Shown: positions 52,952 to 62,902, counted from the first letter of the stretch. The stretch is 64,000 nucleotides of DNA from Bacteroidales bacterium (GCA_003150235.1 QAMW01000033.1:184768-248767); one strand, 5' to 3'. Numbers and translations: made by a program. Notes: generated from the sequence alone by a model not told the origin.

Positions 52952-53653
52952 ATGAAAAATTTTGCTTTAACTCTTTTGTCGATAATGCTTCTCACTTTCT
53001 CGTCATGCGGCAACGGCATGGACGATAATGAGAAGATGGCACGCGAGATATCGGAGTGTATCTCGGAAAACCTTAAATCGCTAAATGACTCCACATTCAG
53101 CAATATCGTGATTACCACCGTGAACGATGCCGGCGACTCCGACGACATATCGGTAAGCAGTTCGGGTATCACCGCCGACGGCAGAGGCAATCTCTACATC
53201 AACGTCTCGGCAAACAATGACAGCGAACTTCCCGATGAATGGTGGGTAAGCATCGTGGCAATAACTGCCACCTTCCTTATGTTCAGCGCCCCGCTGTTCC
53301 TGGTGTTCATAGTGTGCTATTTCATTTATAAAAGCAAGCGCGACCGTAACCGGGTTATAATGGCGGCAGCATCGGCAGGATATACACTCCCCGACCGGTT
53401 TTACAATATCCCCGACCGCAAGCCGCGCCTTCAGCCGTCGGTAAACTACCTCGCATGGAGCACGGGATTTTTCGCCTTCTTCATGATAATCCATAAGACC
53501 CAGCTGGCGATGCTCGCCCTTATACCGTTTATCATAGGACTGGGCAAGCTTGCCACCTACATCATTGCCACACGCAACAGCAACAATCGCGACAACGATA
53601 ATAACCCGACCTCCATAACTACCCTATCCGACTCTTGCGATAATGCTGAATAA
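52952..53653 (+). CDS. DUF6249-type membrane protein
   Basis: A 233-residue protein with an N-terminal signal or lipoprotein-like segment (MKNFALTLLSIMLLTFSSCG, Cys19), an exported acidic part (about 20-95), then three hydrophobic segments (about 100-125, 168-182, 184-205) with a cytoplasmic loop of YKSKRDRNRVIMAAASAGY. The C-terminal half matches DUF6249. It overlaps the next, sigma-factor gene by 11 bases and probably takes part in its control (inference from operon). Confidence 0.78.
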   Translation: MKNFALTLLSIMLLTFSSCGNGMDDNEKMAREISECISENLKSLNDSTFSNIVITTVNDAGDSDDISVSSSGITADGRGNLYINVSANNDSELPDEWWVSIVAITATFLMFSAPLFLVFIVCYFIYKSKRDRNRVIMAAASAGYTLPDRFYNIPDRKPRLQPSVNYLAWSTGFFAFFMIIHKTQLAMLALIPFIIGLGKLATYIIATRNSNNRDNDNNPTSITTLSDSCDNAE

Positions 53654-54170
53654 ATGGGAAGAACTACGCCTGATTGCCCGATGTGTAGCCGGCGATGACC
53701 GGCAAGCGTTCGGGCAACTGGTGGAGGAGTATAATGACGGACTGCGGCGGTTTCTGCTAAACCTTACGCTTGGCGACGCCTCCCTTACCGACGACCTTGC
53801 CCAGGAGACATTCATAAAGGTCTACCTTTCACTGCGCTCCTATCAAGGCATCGCCCGCTTCCGCACATGGCTCTACCGCATCGCATACAATGAGTTTTAC
53901 ATGTACATGCGACGGCGGCGGGAGACCGGCGAGGATGAACGCGGCTACGGGAATGTCGCCGACACGGTGTCGCCCTACGACGCCCGCGACGCGTCGATCG
54001 ACGTGCAGCAGTGCCTCAAGATACTTTCCGAGCCGGAGCGCACTGCCGTGCTCCTCTTCTATCTTGACGACCGCCCGATAAAAGAAATCTCAGCCATCAT
54101 GCAGATGCCGCAAGGCACCGTGAAGTCACATCTCTCACGTGCCAAAGCTAAGATGGCGACAATGTTTTAA
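53643..54170 (+). CDS. ECF-type RNA polymerase sigma factor
   Basis: A 175-residue sigma factor. Region 2: AFGQLVEEYNDGLRRFLLNL, LTDDLAQETFIKVYLSL and RFRTWLYRIAYNEF; region 4: SEPERTAVLLFYLDDRPIKE and MQMPQGTVKSHLSRAKAKM. Start at 53643 overlaps the DUF6249 gene. The following gene codes for a small membrane protein, so sigma is placed between two membrane partners. Confidence 0.93.
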   Translation: MLNKWEELRLIARCVAGDDRQAFGQLVEEYNDGLRRFLLNLTLGDASLTDDLAQETFIKVYLSLRSYQGIARFRTWLYRIAYNEFYMYMRRRRETGEDERGYGNVADTVSPYDARDASIDVQQCLKILSEPERTAVLLFYLDDRPIKEISAIMQMPQGTVKSHLSRAKAKMATMF

Positions 54171-54192
54171 ATCTCCAAAACAATCATTGACA

Positions 54193-54537
54193 ATGAATCA
54201 GAATAAACCCGCCGCCCCGCTCTCCGACGATAAATTGAGAGCACTCCTTCATGACCGCCTCCCGCAGGCACCGCGCAATCCATGGTTTGTGCGCAAGGTC
54301 ATGAACCGCCTCCCGGCTAAAGACTCTCCGGCATACTCGCGCATTGAATACATCACTTATATAATAGCAATCATAGCCGTAATTGCCGGATGGTGGTATG
54401 CCATCGCCGACATACACCGCGCCGGAGTGCTCACCGGAGGCGACGTAATCAATATGCTTTGTCTCGGCATCGTAAGCACCGTGATTGCAGTCAGCTTTCT
54501 CGCCCCGCGTGTGCGCCGCTGGCTCTCTGAAGCGTGA
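54193..54537 (+). CDS. Small membrane protein, putative anti-sigma partner
   Basis: A 114-residue protein. A soluble N-terminal part (residues 1-55: DDKLRALLHDRLPQAPRNPWFVRKVMNRLP) resembles the sigma-binding heads of small anti-sigma proteins, followed by two membrane helices (about 58-76 and 84-106). It starts 22 bases after the sigma gene; a frame overlapping that gene is rejected. Its role is inferred from position. Confidence 0.7.
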   Translation: MNQNKPAAPLSDDKLRALLHDRLPQAPRNPWFVRKVMNRLPAKDSPAYSRIEYITYIIAIIAVIAGWWYAIADIHRAGVLTGGDVINMLCLGIVSTVIAVSFLAPRVRRWLSEA

Positions 54538-54634
54538 TGCTGCCGTAAATTATGTTTTTTTATATTTTTAGCTTGACATCTTACAAATTTAAACTTATAT
54601 TTGCACATAGTTATAATCTAAACTTTGTGCGACC

Positions 54635-57346
54635 ATGTCTACATCTCTTGCCCGACATCTATGTAAAGTAATCCCCGTGGCTTTATGCGGCATGATGCTT
54701 CTTGGTATGTCGCCGAAGAAGGTGATAAAGATGACCGAGGAATATTGCTATGAGTTTCCGCAGGAGAAGGCATACGTGATGACCGACAAGGCAAACTATA
54801 TCGGAGGCGACACGATATGGTTTCGCGGGTTTATGCTTGACGCGGCATCCCATCAGCCCGTCAAGGTAAGCCGTTATCTTTATGTGGAGTTGTGCGACCC
54901 TTTCGGCGATGTGGCGCAGCGCGTGATGGTAAGGGAAAAGGATGGCATATATTCGGGCTATCTGCCGCTTGACCTCGACATTGCCGATGGGGAATACCAG
55001 TTGTCGGCTTACACGAATTTCATGCGGAGCCAGCGCAACGATTATTTCCCGAAGAAATCGCTTCACATCAATAATCTGATGGCGTTAAAAAACGAGATTC
55101 GCCTTAACTGGGACAACAACACGAGAAAACTCACTCTCAATCTTATCGACCGCTCATCACGACAACCGGTAAAACATGAAAAGCTCACGCTTCTCACCGA
55201 TGGAGGCAAGGTGTTTACACCTCAGGGTAAATCGGGTGACATCACAGTGAAAATTGACCCGAAGGACCTTACCCACGGGTACATAAAGATATCGTTTGAC
55301 GGCTACAATCAATTTATAAAGCTTGACGATAACGAGGGTGAAAACTATGACATCACTTTTCACCCGGAAGGCGGTTATCTGATTCCCGGCAATGAATGTC
55401 GCGTGGCATTCAAGGCAATCGGAAAAGACGGTTACGGGAAAGAGGCAGCAGGGGTGATTGTGGACTCGCTCGACAACAAGGTCGCCGATTTCCATACATT
55501 TCATGCCGGCATGGGCTCGACATCGTTTACTCCCGAGAAGGGGCAGGTCTACACGGCTGTCAACAATGACGGCAGACGGTTTATACTTCCGCTGCCCAAC
55601 GAGACGGCAGCTTCCATCCATATCGAGCGTATGAGCAATGACACTCTGTTTATCGACCTTCTTGGAGAAGTGCCTCAAAACGGGCAGGTCGTGATTCAGC
55701 AGCGCGGCATAGTATTGTGGTCGGAACCGATTAAAGACAGCTACTCTTTCAAGTTTGCCCCCTCCGGCGCCCTGTCGGGAATAATGCAGATACTCCTTCT
55801 TGACAAGGACATGAACCGATGGAGCGAGAGACTCGTATTTATCGACAATGAAAGAGTGGCACACGCAACTATATCCACTGACCGTGAAAGCTATGGCAAC
55901 CGCAAGATTGTTTGGGCAAAGGCACAGATTGACACCCTCAAATTGAAAAAAGGTAATTTTGCAGTCAGCGTCACCGACCGCCATTCAGCCATTATCGACA
56001 CCATGCACTCGATAAAGACGCAGTTGCTGCTGTCATCTGACTTAAAAGGGCATATTGAAAATCCGGGATTCTATTTTTCAGCCGCCGACAGTGCGTTCCG
56101 CGCGAAGGCACTCGACAATCTCATGCTCACGCAGGGATGGCGGCGTTACGATGTACCAGCCGTATTGAAAGGGCATAAACTGACACCGGAATTTCCTATA
56201 GAAAAAAGCATGGCTATATCCGGAACGGTGAAAAGCCGATGGCGCGGGAAACCGCTGAAAGGCATCTCCCTCGCCATGATTTCACCGACGACAGGATATG
56301 GCAATCTTACGACAACGGATAAAGACGGACGATTTGAATTTCTCAATTTCGAATATCCCGACAGTGCCGTGTATTATATTCAGGCAGTAAACGCAAAAGG
56401 AGGATTTGAGGACAACATCGTGCTTGACCCGCCTTCGTTCCCCGATATTCCGTATCTGACATCGGAGCCGCAGCCTGAAGGAGCGGAGCATCTGATGGAT
56501 AACCGTATGCGCGCCGAACTTAACCCGATGCTCAAGAGTATTCTGCTCTCCGAAGTCGTCGTCACCGAAAACAGGCTTAAACGCTACAGCGTATGGTATG
56601 AAGCCGTGGCAAGAAGCCGGTTTTATCCCGATGACCCGGAAAATGTAATCGTCTCCACCCTCGAAGATGCCCTCCGGAGTATTCATGGAATACGCATCGA
56701 CAATAATGGCAACATAACGCATCGAGGCGGCATTATCGGCGTATTTGTCGACGGATTCCAGATTTTGTCGCAAGGAAATTCGACGACAGGAAGCATCATC
56801 CCGAACGCACCTGCGCCAAAATTAAGGAAACACACCAAAAGCGGGACTATCCCGGGAATGAATGCCTCGTCGGCTAACAGTTGGGATTTTCCGGTAACAA
56901 TGAATGCGACATCGAGTATGCTGGATGAAATAGAATTGATGTGTCCCTACTCTTCTATTGCGAGCATATCATTTCTTAATTCCGGCGAAGCTGTGGCGTT
57001 AGGTCCTGCGGCAAGCAACGGGGCATTGATGATACGAACGAGGGATGGCAACGGCCTGGATGCAATAAACGAGCACAACCCGCACATAGCGATTGCGAAA
57101 CCGCTCGGCTATCAGAAGGCGGCAGAATTTTACTCGCCGAAATATGAAGTCACCGACCGCCCCGACGGCACTGACCTCAGAAGCACCGTCTACTGGAACC
57201 CGTGTGTAAGATTCGGCGACGACGGTAAAGCCGATTTTGAATTTTTCACCTCCGACAATCCCGCAACCTCATATACTATATTTATAGAGGGCATAACCGA
57301 CGACGGCAGGATTATCACGGGTTCTTCGCAGATTGAAATCAAGTAA
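54635..57346 (+). CDS. Large exported MG2/plug-like surface protein, paralogue A
   Basis: A 903-residue exported protein. Signal peptide to about residue 25. The N-terminal domain (40-130: EKAYVMTDKANYIGGDTIWF, then SRYLYVELCDPFGD) is an MG2-like sandwich as in alpha-2-macroglobulin relatives. The middle has regulatory-like and beta-sandwich units; near 630-730 there is a TonB-plug-like stretch (LLSEVVVTENRLKR, GIRIDNNGNITHRGG, GVFVDG). The C-terminal unit has FGDDGKADFEFFTSDNPA. No receptor barrel is present. Probably a cell-surface protein of unknown role. The paralogue follows after 45 bases. Confidence 0.8.
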   Translation: MSTSLARHLCKVIPVALCGMMLLGMSPKKVIKMTEEYCYEFPQEKAYVMTDKANYIGGDTIWFRGFMLDAASHQPVKVSRYLYVELCDPFGDVAQRVMVREKDGIYSGYLPLDLDIADGEYQLSAYTNFMRSQRNDYFPKKSLHINNLMALKNEIRLNWDNNTRKLTLNLIDRSSRQPVKHEKLTLLTDGGKVFTPQGKSGDITVKIDPKDLTHGYIKISFDGYNQFIKLDDNEGENYDITFHPEGGYLIPGNECRVAFKAIGKDGYGKEAAGVIVDSLDNKVADFHTFHAGMGSTSFTPEKGQVYTAVNNDGRRFILPLPNETAASIHIERMSNDTLFIDLLGEVPQNGQVVIQQRGIVLWSEPIKDSYSFKFAPSGALSGIMQILLLDKDMNRWSERLVFIDNERVAHATISTDRESYGNRKIVWAKAQIDTLKLKKGNFAVSVTDRHSAIIDTMHSIKTQLLLSSDLKGHIENPGFYFSAADSAFRAKALDNLMLTQGWRRYDVPAVLKGHKLTPEFPIEKSMAISGTVKSRWRGKPLKGISLAMISPTTGYGNLTTTDKDGRFEFLNFEYPDSAVYYIQAVNAKGGFEDNIVLDPPSFPDIPYLTSEPQPEGAEHLMDNRMRAELNPMLKSILLSEVVVTENRLKRYSVWYEAVARSRFYPDDPENVIVSTLEDALRSIHGIRIDNNGNITHRGGIIGVFVDGFQILSQGNSTTGSIIPNAPAPKLRKHTKSGTIPGMNASSANSWDFPVTMNATSSMLDEIELMCPYSSIASISFLNSGEAVALGPAASNGALMIRTRDGNGLDAINEHNPHIAIAKPLGYQKAAEFYSPKYEVTDRPDGTDLRSTVYWNPCVRFGDDGKADFEFFTSDNPATSYTIFIEGITDDGRIITGSSQIEIK

Positions 57347-57390
57347 AGCGGCGCATCATTCAGTTGATTATAAATTTAAACTTTGACAAT

Positions 57391-60096
57391 ATGGCTTTTA
57401 AAAGAGTTCTGTTTTTTATGGTAGTATCGGCATCATGCGCTTCCATGATGTCTCAGACGCTAACCCCTCAGAAAATCATCGAGGCGGGCGAGCGTCAGTT
57501 ATATGAGTTTCCACAGGAAAAAGCCTACGTGATGACCGACAAGGCAAACTATCTCGGAGGTGACACTATATGGTTTCGCGGGTTTGTGCTTGACGCGGCA
57601 TCCCATCAGCCCGTCAAGGTGAGCCGCTACCTTTATGTGGAACTGTGCGACCCTTTCGGCGATGTGGCGCAGCGTGTGATGGTAAGGGAAAAGGATGGCA
57701 TATATTCGGGCTATCTGCCGCTTGATCTCGACATTGCCGATGGAGAATACCAGTTGTCGGCTTACACGAATTTCATGCAAAACCAGCCTGCCGGGTACTT
57801 TCCTAAAAAGAAGCTTGGTATCAATAATCTATTTGCCGTAAAGGAGCGGATAGACTACGACTGGAATGCCGCGAAACGCGAACTGGAGTTACGACCGGTA
57901 GACTCCAATACCGGGAAGCCGCTCCCATACGAAAGCATATTGCTCACCACAACCGGAGGTAAACAATACAGTCAGTCGGGTGACAAAGCCACCTTCAAGG
58001 TTAAGCTAAACCAACAGGATGCCGAAAGCGGGCTTGTGAAAGTGACCTGCGACAACTACAGCACATTCATCACCCTCCCCACCACCGGTAATGACGATTA
58101 TGACATTACCTTCCATCCGGAGGGAGGGTATCTGATACCTGACGAAAACTGCGTTGTCGCCTTCAAGGCTATCGGGAAAGACGGAAAAGGTGTTGATGTC
58201 GCCGGAAAAATTGTTGATTCATCCGGCAAAGAAATCGCAGCATTCAAGACTCAACATGCCGGCATGGGTAAAGTGAATATCACTCCCCGCAACGGTGAGA
58301 ACTATATGGCGGTACTCGCCGACGGCAAACGGTTTGCACTACCGGCACCTGATGAACGCGCCACGGTGCTGCAAGTGCGCCACACGTCACCCGACTCAAT
58401 AACAATAAGTATCGCGGGCAACAACCTTGAAAACGGCACTATTGTACTTCAACAGCGAGGTATAGTGCTGTGGGCATCGGATGCCGACAGCAATTCGTCG
58501 TTCCGGTTTGCCACTACCGATGCTCTTTCAGGAGTAATGCAGATACTGCTTCTTGACAGTAATCTCAATCCGGTAAGCGAACGTCTCATTTTCTGCGACA
58601 ACGATGACTATGCCGATGCAACCATCACTCCCGACAGCAAGACTTACGGCAACCGTAAGCTCGTCGACATAACCACCGATATCACTACAACCCATGGCGG
58701 GAATTTTGCCGTAAGCGTCATTGACAACGGTACGGCTGCCGTAGACTCCATCAATCCGGTCAAAGCACAACTGTTGCTATCATCCGACATTAAAGGTTAC
58801 ATAGAAAATCCCGGATATTACTTTTCGACATCCTCTCCCTCTGTAGCCGAGGCACTCGACAATCTCATGCTCACCCAAGGCTGGAGCCGCTACGACATCC
58901 CGGCGATACTGAAAGGTGACATGTCGTATCCGGTGCAACCGATAGAGAAAAGCATGTCAATCACGGGAAGTGTAAACAGTAAGTGGAGAAACAAACCGCT
59001 TAAGGACATATCTCTCGCATTGATATCACCTACCACAGGTTATGGCAACATCACTACTACCGACGGGGAGGGCAGATTCAAGTTTGACGGATTTGAATAC
59101 CCCGACGGGACTACCTATTTCGTTCAGGCTGTCAATAACAGCGGTGCTTTTGAAGACAACATCGTCATTGACTCGCTTGCCTATCCGGTCATCGGAGTAT
59201 TGCCGCCGTCATATAAAACCAGCACATTCAACATCCCGCCATCAGCGCTGAAACAGCGTGCCGAAATGAATCCGGAACTTAAAAGCATACTGCTCTCCGA
59301 AGTTGTCATCTCAGAATTAATGATGAAAAGTGAAAACCGATGGCTTGCCGGAATCATCTCGTCGCATGTCAACACTTCCGACCCCGCGTTGCGTGGAGTT
59401 ACGTCTGTCGAGGATGCAATAATGCGACTCAACGGCATTTCTGTAAGCGGAAGCGGTAATATAACTTTCCGCGGTCGACCGGTAGGCGTATTTATCGACA
59501 ATGTGCCTCTTGATGCGACTGTAAATCTCGGGATGGGCGCACCGGAGACACTGGATGCCGGGACAAGAGCGATACAAGGTCGCTCCAGAATGTTCCGCCA
59601 GTCCACCCTCCGGGACCCCAAAGGATATATCTACACATCGCCCTCCACCAATCTGCCCGAAGTAAACATCATAAACGAGATTAACAATGTATGCTCCTAC
59701 GATGACATCGCTTCCATATCATTCGTGAGAGGCGGTGCGGCATCGGTCATTGGTAACCGCGCCCCCGGTGGCACTATAGTCATAAAGACCAAAGATGGCA
59801 AGACGTTCTCCAAGATACGCGAGCACAACCCGCACATCGCGATTGCGAAACCGCTCGGCTATCAGAAAGCTACGGAATTTTACTCACCGAAATATGAAGT
59901 CACCGACCGTCCCGATGGCACAGACCTCAGAAGCACGGTCTACTGGAACCCGTGTGTAAGATTCGGCGATGACGGTAAAGCCGACTTTGAATTTTTCACC
60001 TCCGACAATCCCGCCACTTCCTATACTATATTTATAGAGGGCATAACCGACGACGGTAGGATTATCACCGGCTCATCTCAGATTGAAATCAAATGA
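57391..60096 (+). CDS. Large exported MG2/plug-like surface protein, paralogue B
   Basis: A 901-residue protein with the same plan as the preceding gene and signal peptide MAFKRVLFFMVVSASCASMMS. The first ~90 mature residues and the last ~88 residues are almost identical to paralogue A, while the middle (residues about 135-800) is clearly diverged. The plug-like part reads LLSEVVISELMMK, then GISVSGSGNITFRG and PVGVFID. ATG 57391 is chosen because it starts the signal peptide. The pair is closed by a terminator at 60174. Confidence 0.8.
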   Translation: MAFKRVLFFMVVSASCASMMSQTLTPQKIIEAGERQLYEFPQEKAYVMTDKANYLGGDTIWFRGFVLDAASHQPVKVSRYLYVELCDPFGDVAQRVMVREKDGIYSGYLPLDLDIADGEYQLSAYTNFMQNQPAGYFPKKKLGINNLFAVKERIDYDWNAAKRELELRPVDSNTGKPLPYESILLTTTGGKQYSQSGDKATFKVKLNQQDAESGLVKVTCDNYSTFITLPTTGNDDYDITFHPEGGYLIPDENCVVAFKAIGKDGKGVDVAGKIVDSSGKEIAAFKTQHAGMGKVNITPRNGENYMAVLADGKRFALPAPDERATVLQVRHTSPDSITISIAGNNLENGTIVLQQRGIVLWASDADSNSSFRFATTDALSGVMQILLLDSNLNPVSERLIFCDNDDYADATITPDSKTYGNRKLVDITTDITTTHGGNFAVSVIDNGTAAVDSINPVKAQLLLSSDIKGYIENPGYYFSTSSPSVAEALDNLMLTQGWSRYDIPAILKGDMSYPVQPIEKSMSITGSVNSKWRNKPLKDISLALISPTTGYGNITTTDGEGRFKFDGFEYPDGTTYFVQAVNNSGAFEDNIVIDSLAYPVIGVLPPSYKTSTFNIPPSALKQRAEMNPELKSILLSEVVISELMMKSENRWLAGIISSHVNTSDPALRGVTSVEDAIMRLNGISVSGSGNITFRGRPVGVFIDNVPLDATVNLGMGAPETLDAGTRAIQGRSRMFRQSTLRDPKGYIYTSPSTNLPEVNIINEINNVCSYDDIASISFVRGGAASVIGNRAPGGTIVIKTKDGKTFSKIREHNPHIAIAKPLGYQKATEFYSPKYEVTDRPDGTDLRSTVYWNPCVRFGDDGKADFEFFTSDNPATSYTIFIEGITDDGRIITGSSQIEIK

Positions 60097-60173
60097 AAAA
60101 AATGTTCATCGGGCAGAATATGTTTTGTAACATATTCCATTTTGTAGGTTTTTTCGGAAATATTTAATAATTT

Positions 60174-60212
60174 GCGATTCGTTAATCAACAACTAACGAA
60201 TCGCATTTTTTT
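60174..60212 (+). terminator. Intrinsic terminator between paralogue B and EF-G2
   Basis: An 11-bp perfect stem (GCGATTCGTTA / TAACGAATCGC), a 9-base loop, and A plus seven Ts. It probably ends the transcript of the two paralogues, but it lies only 24 bases before the EF-G2 start, so it might instead attenuate that gene. Confidence 0.85.
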
Positions 60213-60235
60213 AACACTAAAAACTCTCTAATAAC

Positions 60236-62392
60236 ATGAAGGTTTATCAAACTAACGAAATCAAAAACATAGCCTTGCTCGGTAGCAAAGGCTCGGGTAA
60301 AACCACACTCGCTGAAGCGATGCTTTACGAGTGTGGAGTTATAAAACGTCGCGGCAATGTCGAGGCCGGCAATACTGTCAGCGACTATTTCCCGGTGGAG
60401 AAGGAGTATGGCTACTCTGTGTTCTCTACCATTTTTTATGCCGAATTTCTTAATAAGAAGCTCAACGTGATTGACTGCCCGGGTAGCGACGACTTCGTGG
60501 GCAATGCCATCACCGCCTTGAACGTGACCGACACCGGAGTGATACTGATTGACGCACAATACGGAGTCGAGGTAGGCACTCAAAACATCTTCCGCACAAC
60601 CGCTTCATTAAAAAAGCCGGTTATTTTCGCACTCAACCAGCTTGACGGCGAAAAAGCCGACTATGAAAATGTAATCGAGCAGATGACAGAAATCTTCGGG
60701 CCGAAAGTCACCCCCATCCAGTATCCTCTGAATGTAGGTCCCGGCTTCAACGCCATGATTGACGTGCTGCTCATGAAGAAATACTCCTGGGGACCCGACG
60801 GCGGCGTACCCGTGATAGAGGAGATTCCCGCCGAAGAGATGGAACGCGCGCAGGAACTTCACCAAAAGCTCGTAGAGGCAGCCGCCGAAAACGACGAGAC
60901 GCTCATGGAGAAATTCTTCGACCAAGGACATCTCACCGAAGACGAGATGCGTGAAGGTATCCGCAAGGGACTTGTCGATCGCTCGATATTCCCGGTATTC
61001 TGCGTCAGCGCGCTCAAGGACATGGGTGTGCGCCGCATGATGGAATTCCTCGGCAATGTAGTGCCGTTTGTGGAAGATATGCCCGCTCCGGTCGACACGG
61101 AAGGTGAAGAGGTGAAGCCCGACAGCAACGGTCCGCTTTCACTGTTCATGTTCAAGACCACCGTCGAGCCGCATATCGGCGAGGTAAGCTATTTCAAGGT
61201 TATGAGCGGTACACTCACCCCGGGTGTCGACCTCAACAACGTAGACCGCGACTCAAAGGAGCGCATCGCACAGATATTCTGTGTATGCGGTCAGATCAAG
61301 ACTCCCGTCGACAAGCTCTGCGCAGGCGACATCGGTGCCACCGTCAAGCTTAAAGATGCCCGCACGGGCAACACCCTTGACGAGAAAGGCTGCGAATACA
61401 AGTTTGACTTTATAAAATATCCCGCGCCCAAATATCAGCGCGCCATTCGCCCCGTGACAGAGAGCGATGCAGAAAAGCTCAGCGAAATCTTGACCCGTAT
61501 GCACGAGGAAGACCCGACATGGGTAATCGAGCAATCAAAGGAGCTTAAGCAGACCATCCTCTCGGGACAGGGTGAGTTCCACCTCCGCACACTCAAATGG
61601 CGTGTGGAAAACAACGACAAACTCCCCATCGTGTTTGACGAGCCGAAAATACCCTATCGCGAGACAATAACCAAGGCGGCACGTGCCGACTACCGCCACA
61701 AGAAGCAGTCGGGAGGAGCCGGACAATTTGGCGAGGTTCATCTTATCATCGAGCCTTACACCGAAGGCATGCCCGCACCCGACACTTACAAATTCGGCAA
61801 CCAGGAATACAAGATGAGTGTGCGCGACACACAGGAGATACCTCTCGAATGGGGCGGCAAGCTGGTGGTACACAACTGTATCGTAGGCGGCGCGATTGAC
61901 GCCCGCTTTATACCTGCCATCGTGAAGGGTCTCATGGACCGCATGGAGCAGGGACCGCTCACCGGCTCATACGCCCGTGACGTGAGAGTATGTATCTATG
62001 ACGGAAAGATGCACCCGGTTGACTCAAACGAAATCTCGTTCCGTCTCGCCGGACGAAATGCCTTCAGCGAGGCATTCCGCAACGCCAATCCGAAAATCCT
62101 CGAACCGGTATATGACGTGGAGGTGATGGTGCCTGCCGACGTGATGGGCGACGTGATGAGCGACCTTCAGGGACGCCGCGCAATCATAATGGGCATGTCT
62201 AGTGAAAACGGATTTGAAAAAATCCAGGCACGTGTGCCGTTGAAGGAAATGTCATCCTACTCCACCGCGCTAAGTTCGATTACAGGCGGTCGTTCATCGT
62301 TCACGATGAAATTCTCCGCTTACGAACTCGTACCGGGCGATGTACAGGAAAAACTGCTCAAGGCTTACGCCGAGACCAATGCCGACGAATAA
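60236..62392 (+). CDS. Elongation factor G-like protein EF-G2
   Basis: A 718-residue translation factor with the five EF-G domains. G1 is GSKGSGKTT and G3 is DCPGSDDF: the His usual in DTPGHVDF, needed for GTP hydrolysis, is Ser here. G4 is ALNQLDGEK rather than NKxD. Domain IV starts YRETITKAARADYRHKKQSGGAGQFGEV. I recall that the Bacteroides EF-G2 paralogue supports translocation without normal GTPase activity and is induced on carbon limitation; this gene looks like that type. The canonical fusA is not in the window. Confidence 0.88.
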   Translation: MKVYQTNEIKNIALLGSKGSGKTTLAEAMLYECGVIKRRGNVEAGNTVSDYFPVEKEYGYSVFSTIFYAEFLNKKLNVIDCPGSDDFVGNAITALNVTDTGVILIDAQYGVEVGTQNIFRTTASLKKPVIFALNQLDGEKADYENVIEQMTEIFGPKVTPIQYPLNVGPGFNAMIDVLLMKKYSWGPDGGVPVIEEIPAEEMERAQELHQKLVEAAAENDETLMEKFFDQGHLTEDEMREGIRKGLVDRSIFPVFCVSALKDMGVRRMMEFLGNVVPFVEDMPAPVDTEGEEVKPDSNGPLSLFMFKTTVEPHIGEVSYFKVMSGTLTPGVDLNNVDRDSKERIAQIFCVCGQIKTPVDKLCAGDIGATVKLKDARTGNTLDEKGCEYKFDFIKYPAPKYQRAIRPVTESDAEKLSEILTRMHEEDPTWVIEQSKELKQTILSGQGEFHLRTLKWRVENNDKLPIVFDEPKIPYRETITKAARADYRHKKQSGGAGQFGEVHLIIEPYTEGMPAPDTYKFGNQEYKMSVRDTQEIPLEWGGKLVVHNCIVGGAIDARFIPAIVKGLMDRMEQGPLTGSYARDVRVCIYDGKMHPVDSNEISFRLAGRNAFSEAFRNANPKILEPVYDVEVMVPADVMGDVMSDLQGRRAIIMGMSSENGFEKIQARVPLKEMSSYSTALSSITGGRSSFTMKFSAYELVPGDVQEKLLKAYAETNADE

Positions 62393-62419
62393 TTTTCTCA
62401 ACTTTCGCTTTATCAACAG

Positions 62420-62450
62420 AAAGCCGCTCCACATCCCGGGGCGGCTTTCT
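62420..62450 (+). terminator. Terminator of EF-G2
   Basis: GAAAGCCGCTCC / GGGGCGGCTTTC arms with a short loop, 28 bases after the stop, followed by TTAAT. Confidence 0.75.
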
Positions 62451-62531
62451 TAATCAATTTATCCATCATCACAAGTATAACTAATGAACAAAATAAGCCT
62501 GTCAAAGTTTCTATTTATGTAGATTTATTTA

Positions 62532-62539
62532 TATCTTTG
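62532..62539 (+). promoter_or_regulatory. -7 box of the toxin-antitoxin operon
   Basis: TATCTTTG, 21 bases ahead of the toxin ATG at 62561, with a TTTC at about -33. Autorepression by the HTH protein is expected from the family, but no clear palindrome is seen. Confidence 0.6.
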
Positions 62540-62560
62540 TGAAGCAATATCCCCGTGAAT

Positions 62561-62902
62561 ATGAATTACAAACTTTTCCGGCTAATTACCCTAAAAGAAG
62601 CAAATACGTTTATCGATTCATTACCCGACAAAGCTCGAGAGAAAATATTCTATAACATCCGTAAAGTACAAGCGGGAGTTAAAGACAAGGATTTATTTAA
62701 AAAGCTCGGCAATTCTGAAATATGGGAATTCCGGACTGTATGGCAGAATATATCATATAGACTTTTTGCTTTTTGGGACAAAGATGAAGAAACGCTTGTC
62801 ATTGCTACTCACGGATTGATAAAGAAAACACAGAAGACACCACTTTCAGATATAGAAAAAGCAGAAAAAATCAGAAAAGAATGGTTTAACAACAAAAAAT
62901 AG
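62561..62902 (+). CDS. HigB-like (RelE/ParE superfamily) toxin
   Basis: A 113-residue protein of the phage-derived Gp49-like/HigB group, predicted to be a ribosome-dependent mRNA nuclease. Marks: LPDKAREKIFYNIRKVQ, LFKKLGNSEIWEFRTVWQNISYRLF, and a late ATHGLIKKTQKTPLSDIEKAEKI, the usual end. The start is ATG 62561 (a GTG two codons earlier is possible). The toxin-first order with the HTH gene seven bases downstream is typical of higBA. Confidence 0.88.
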   Translation: MNYKLFRLITLKEANTFIDSLPDKAREKIFYNIRKVQAGVKDKDLFKKLGNSEIWEFRTVWQNISYRLFAFWDKDEETLVIATHGLIKKTQKTPLSDIEKAEKIRKEWFNNKK

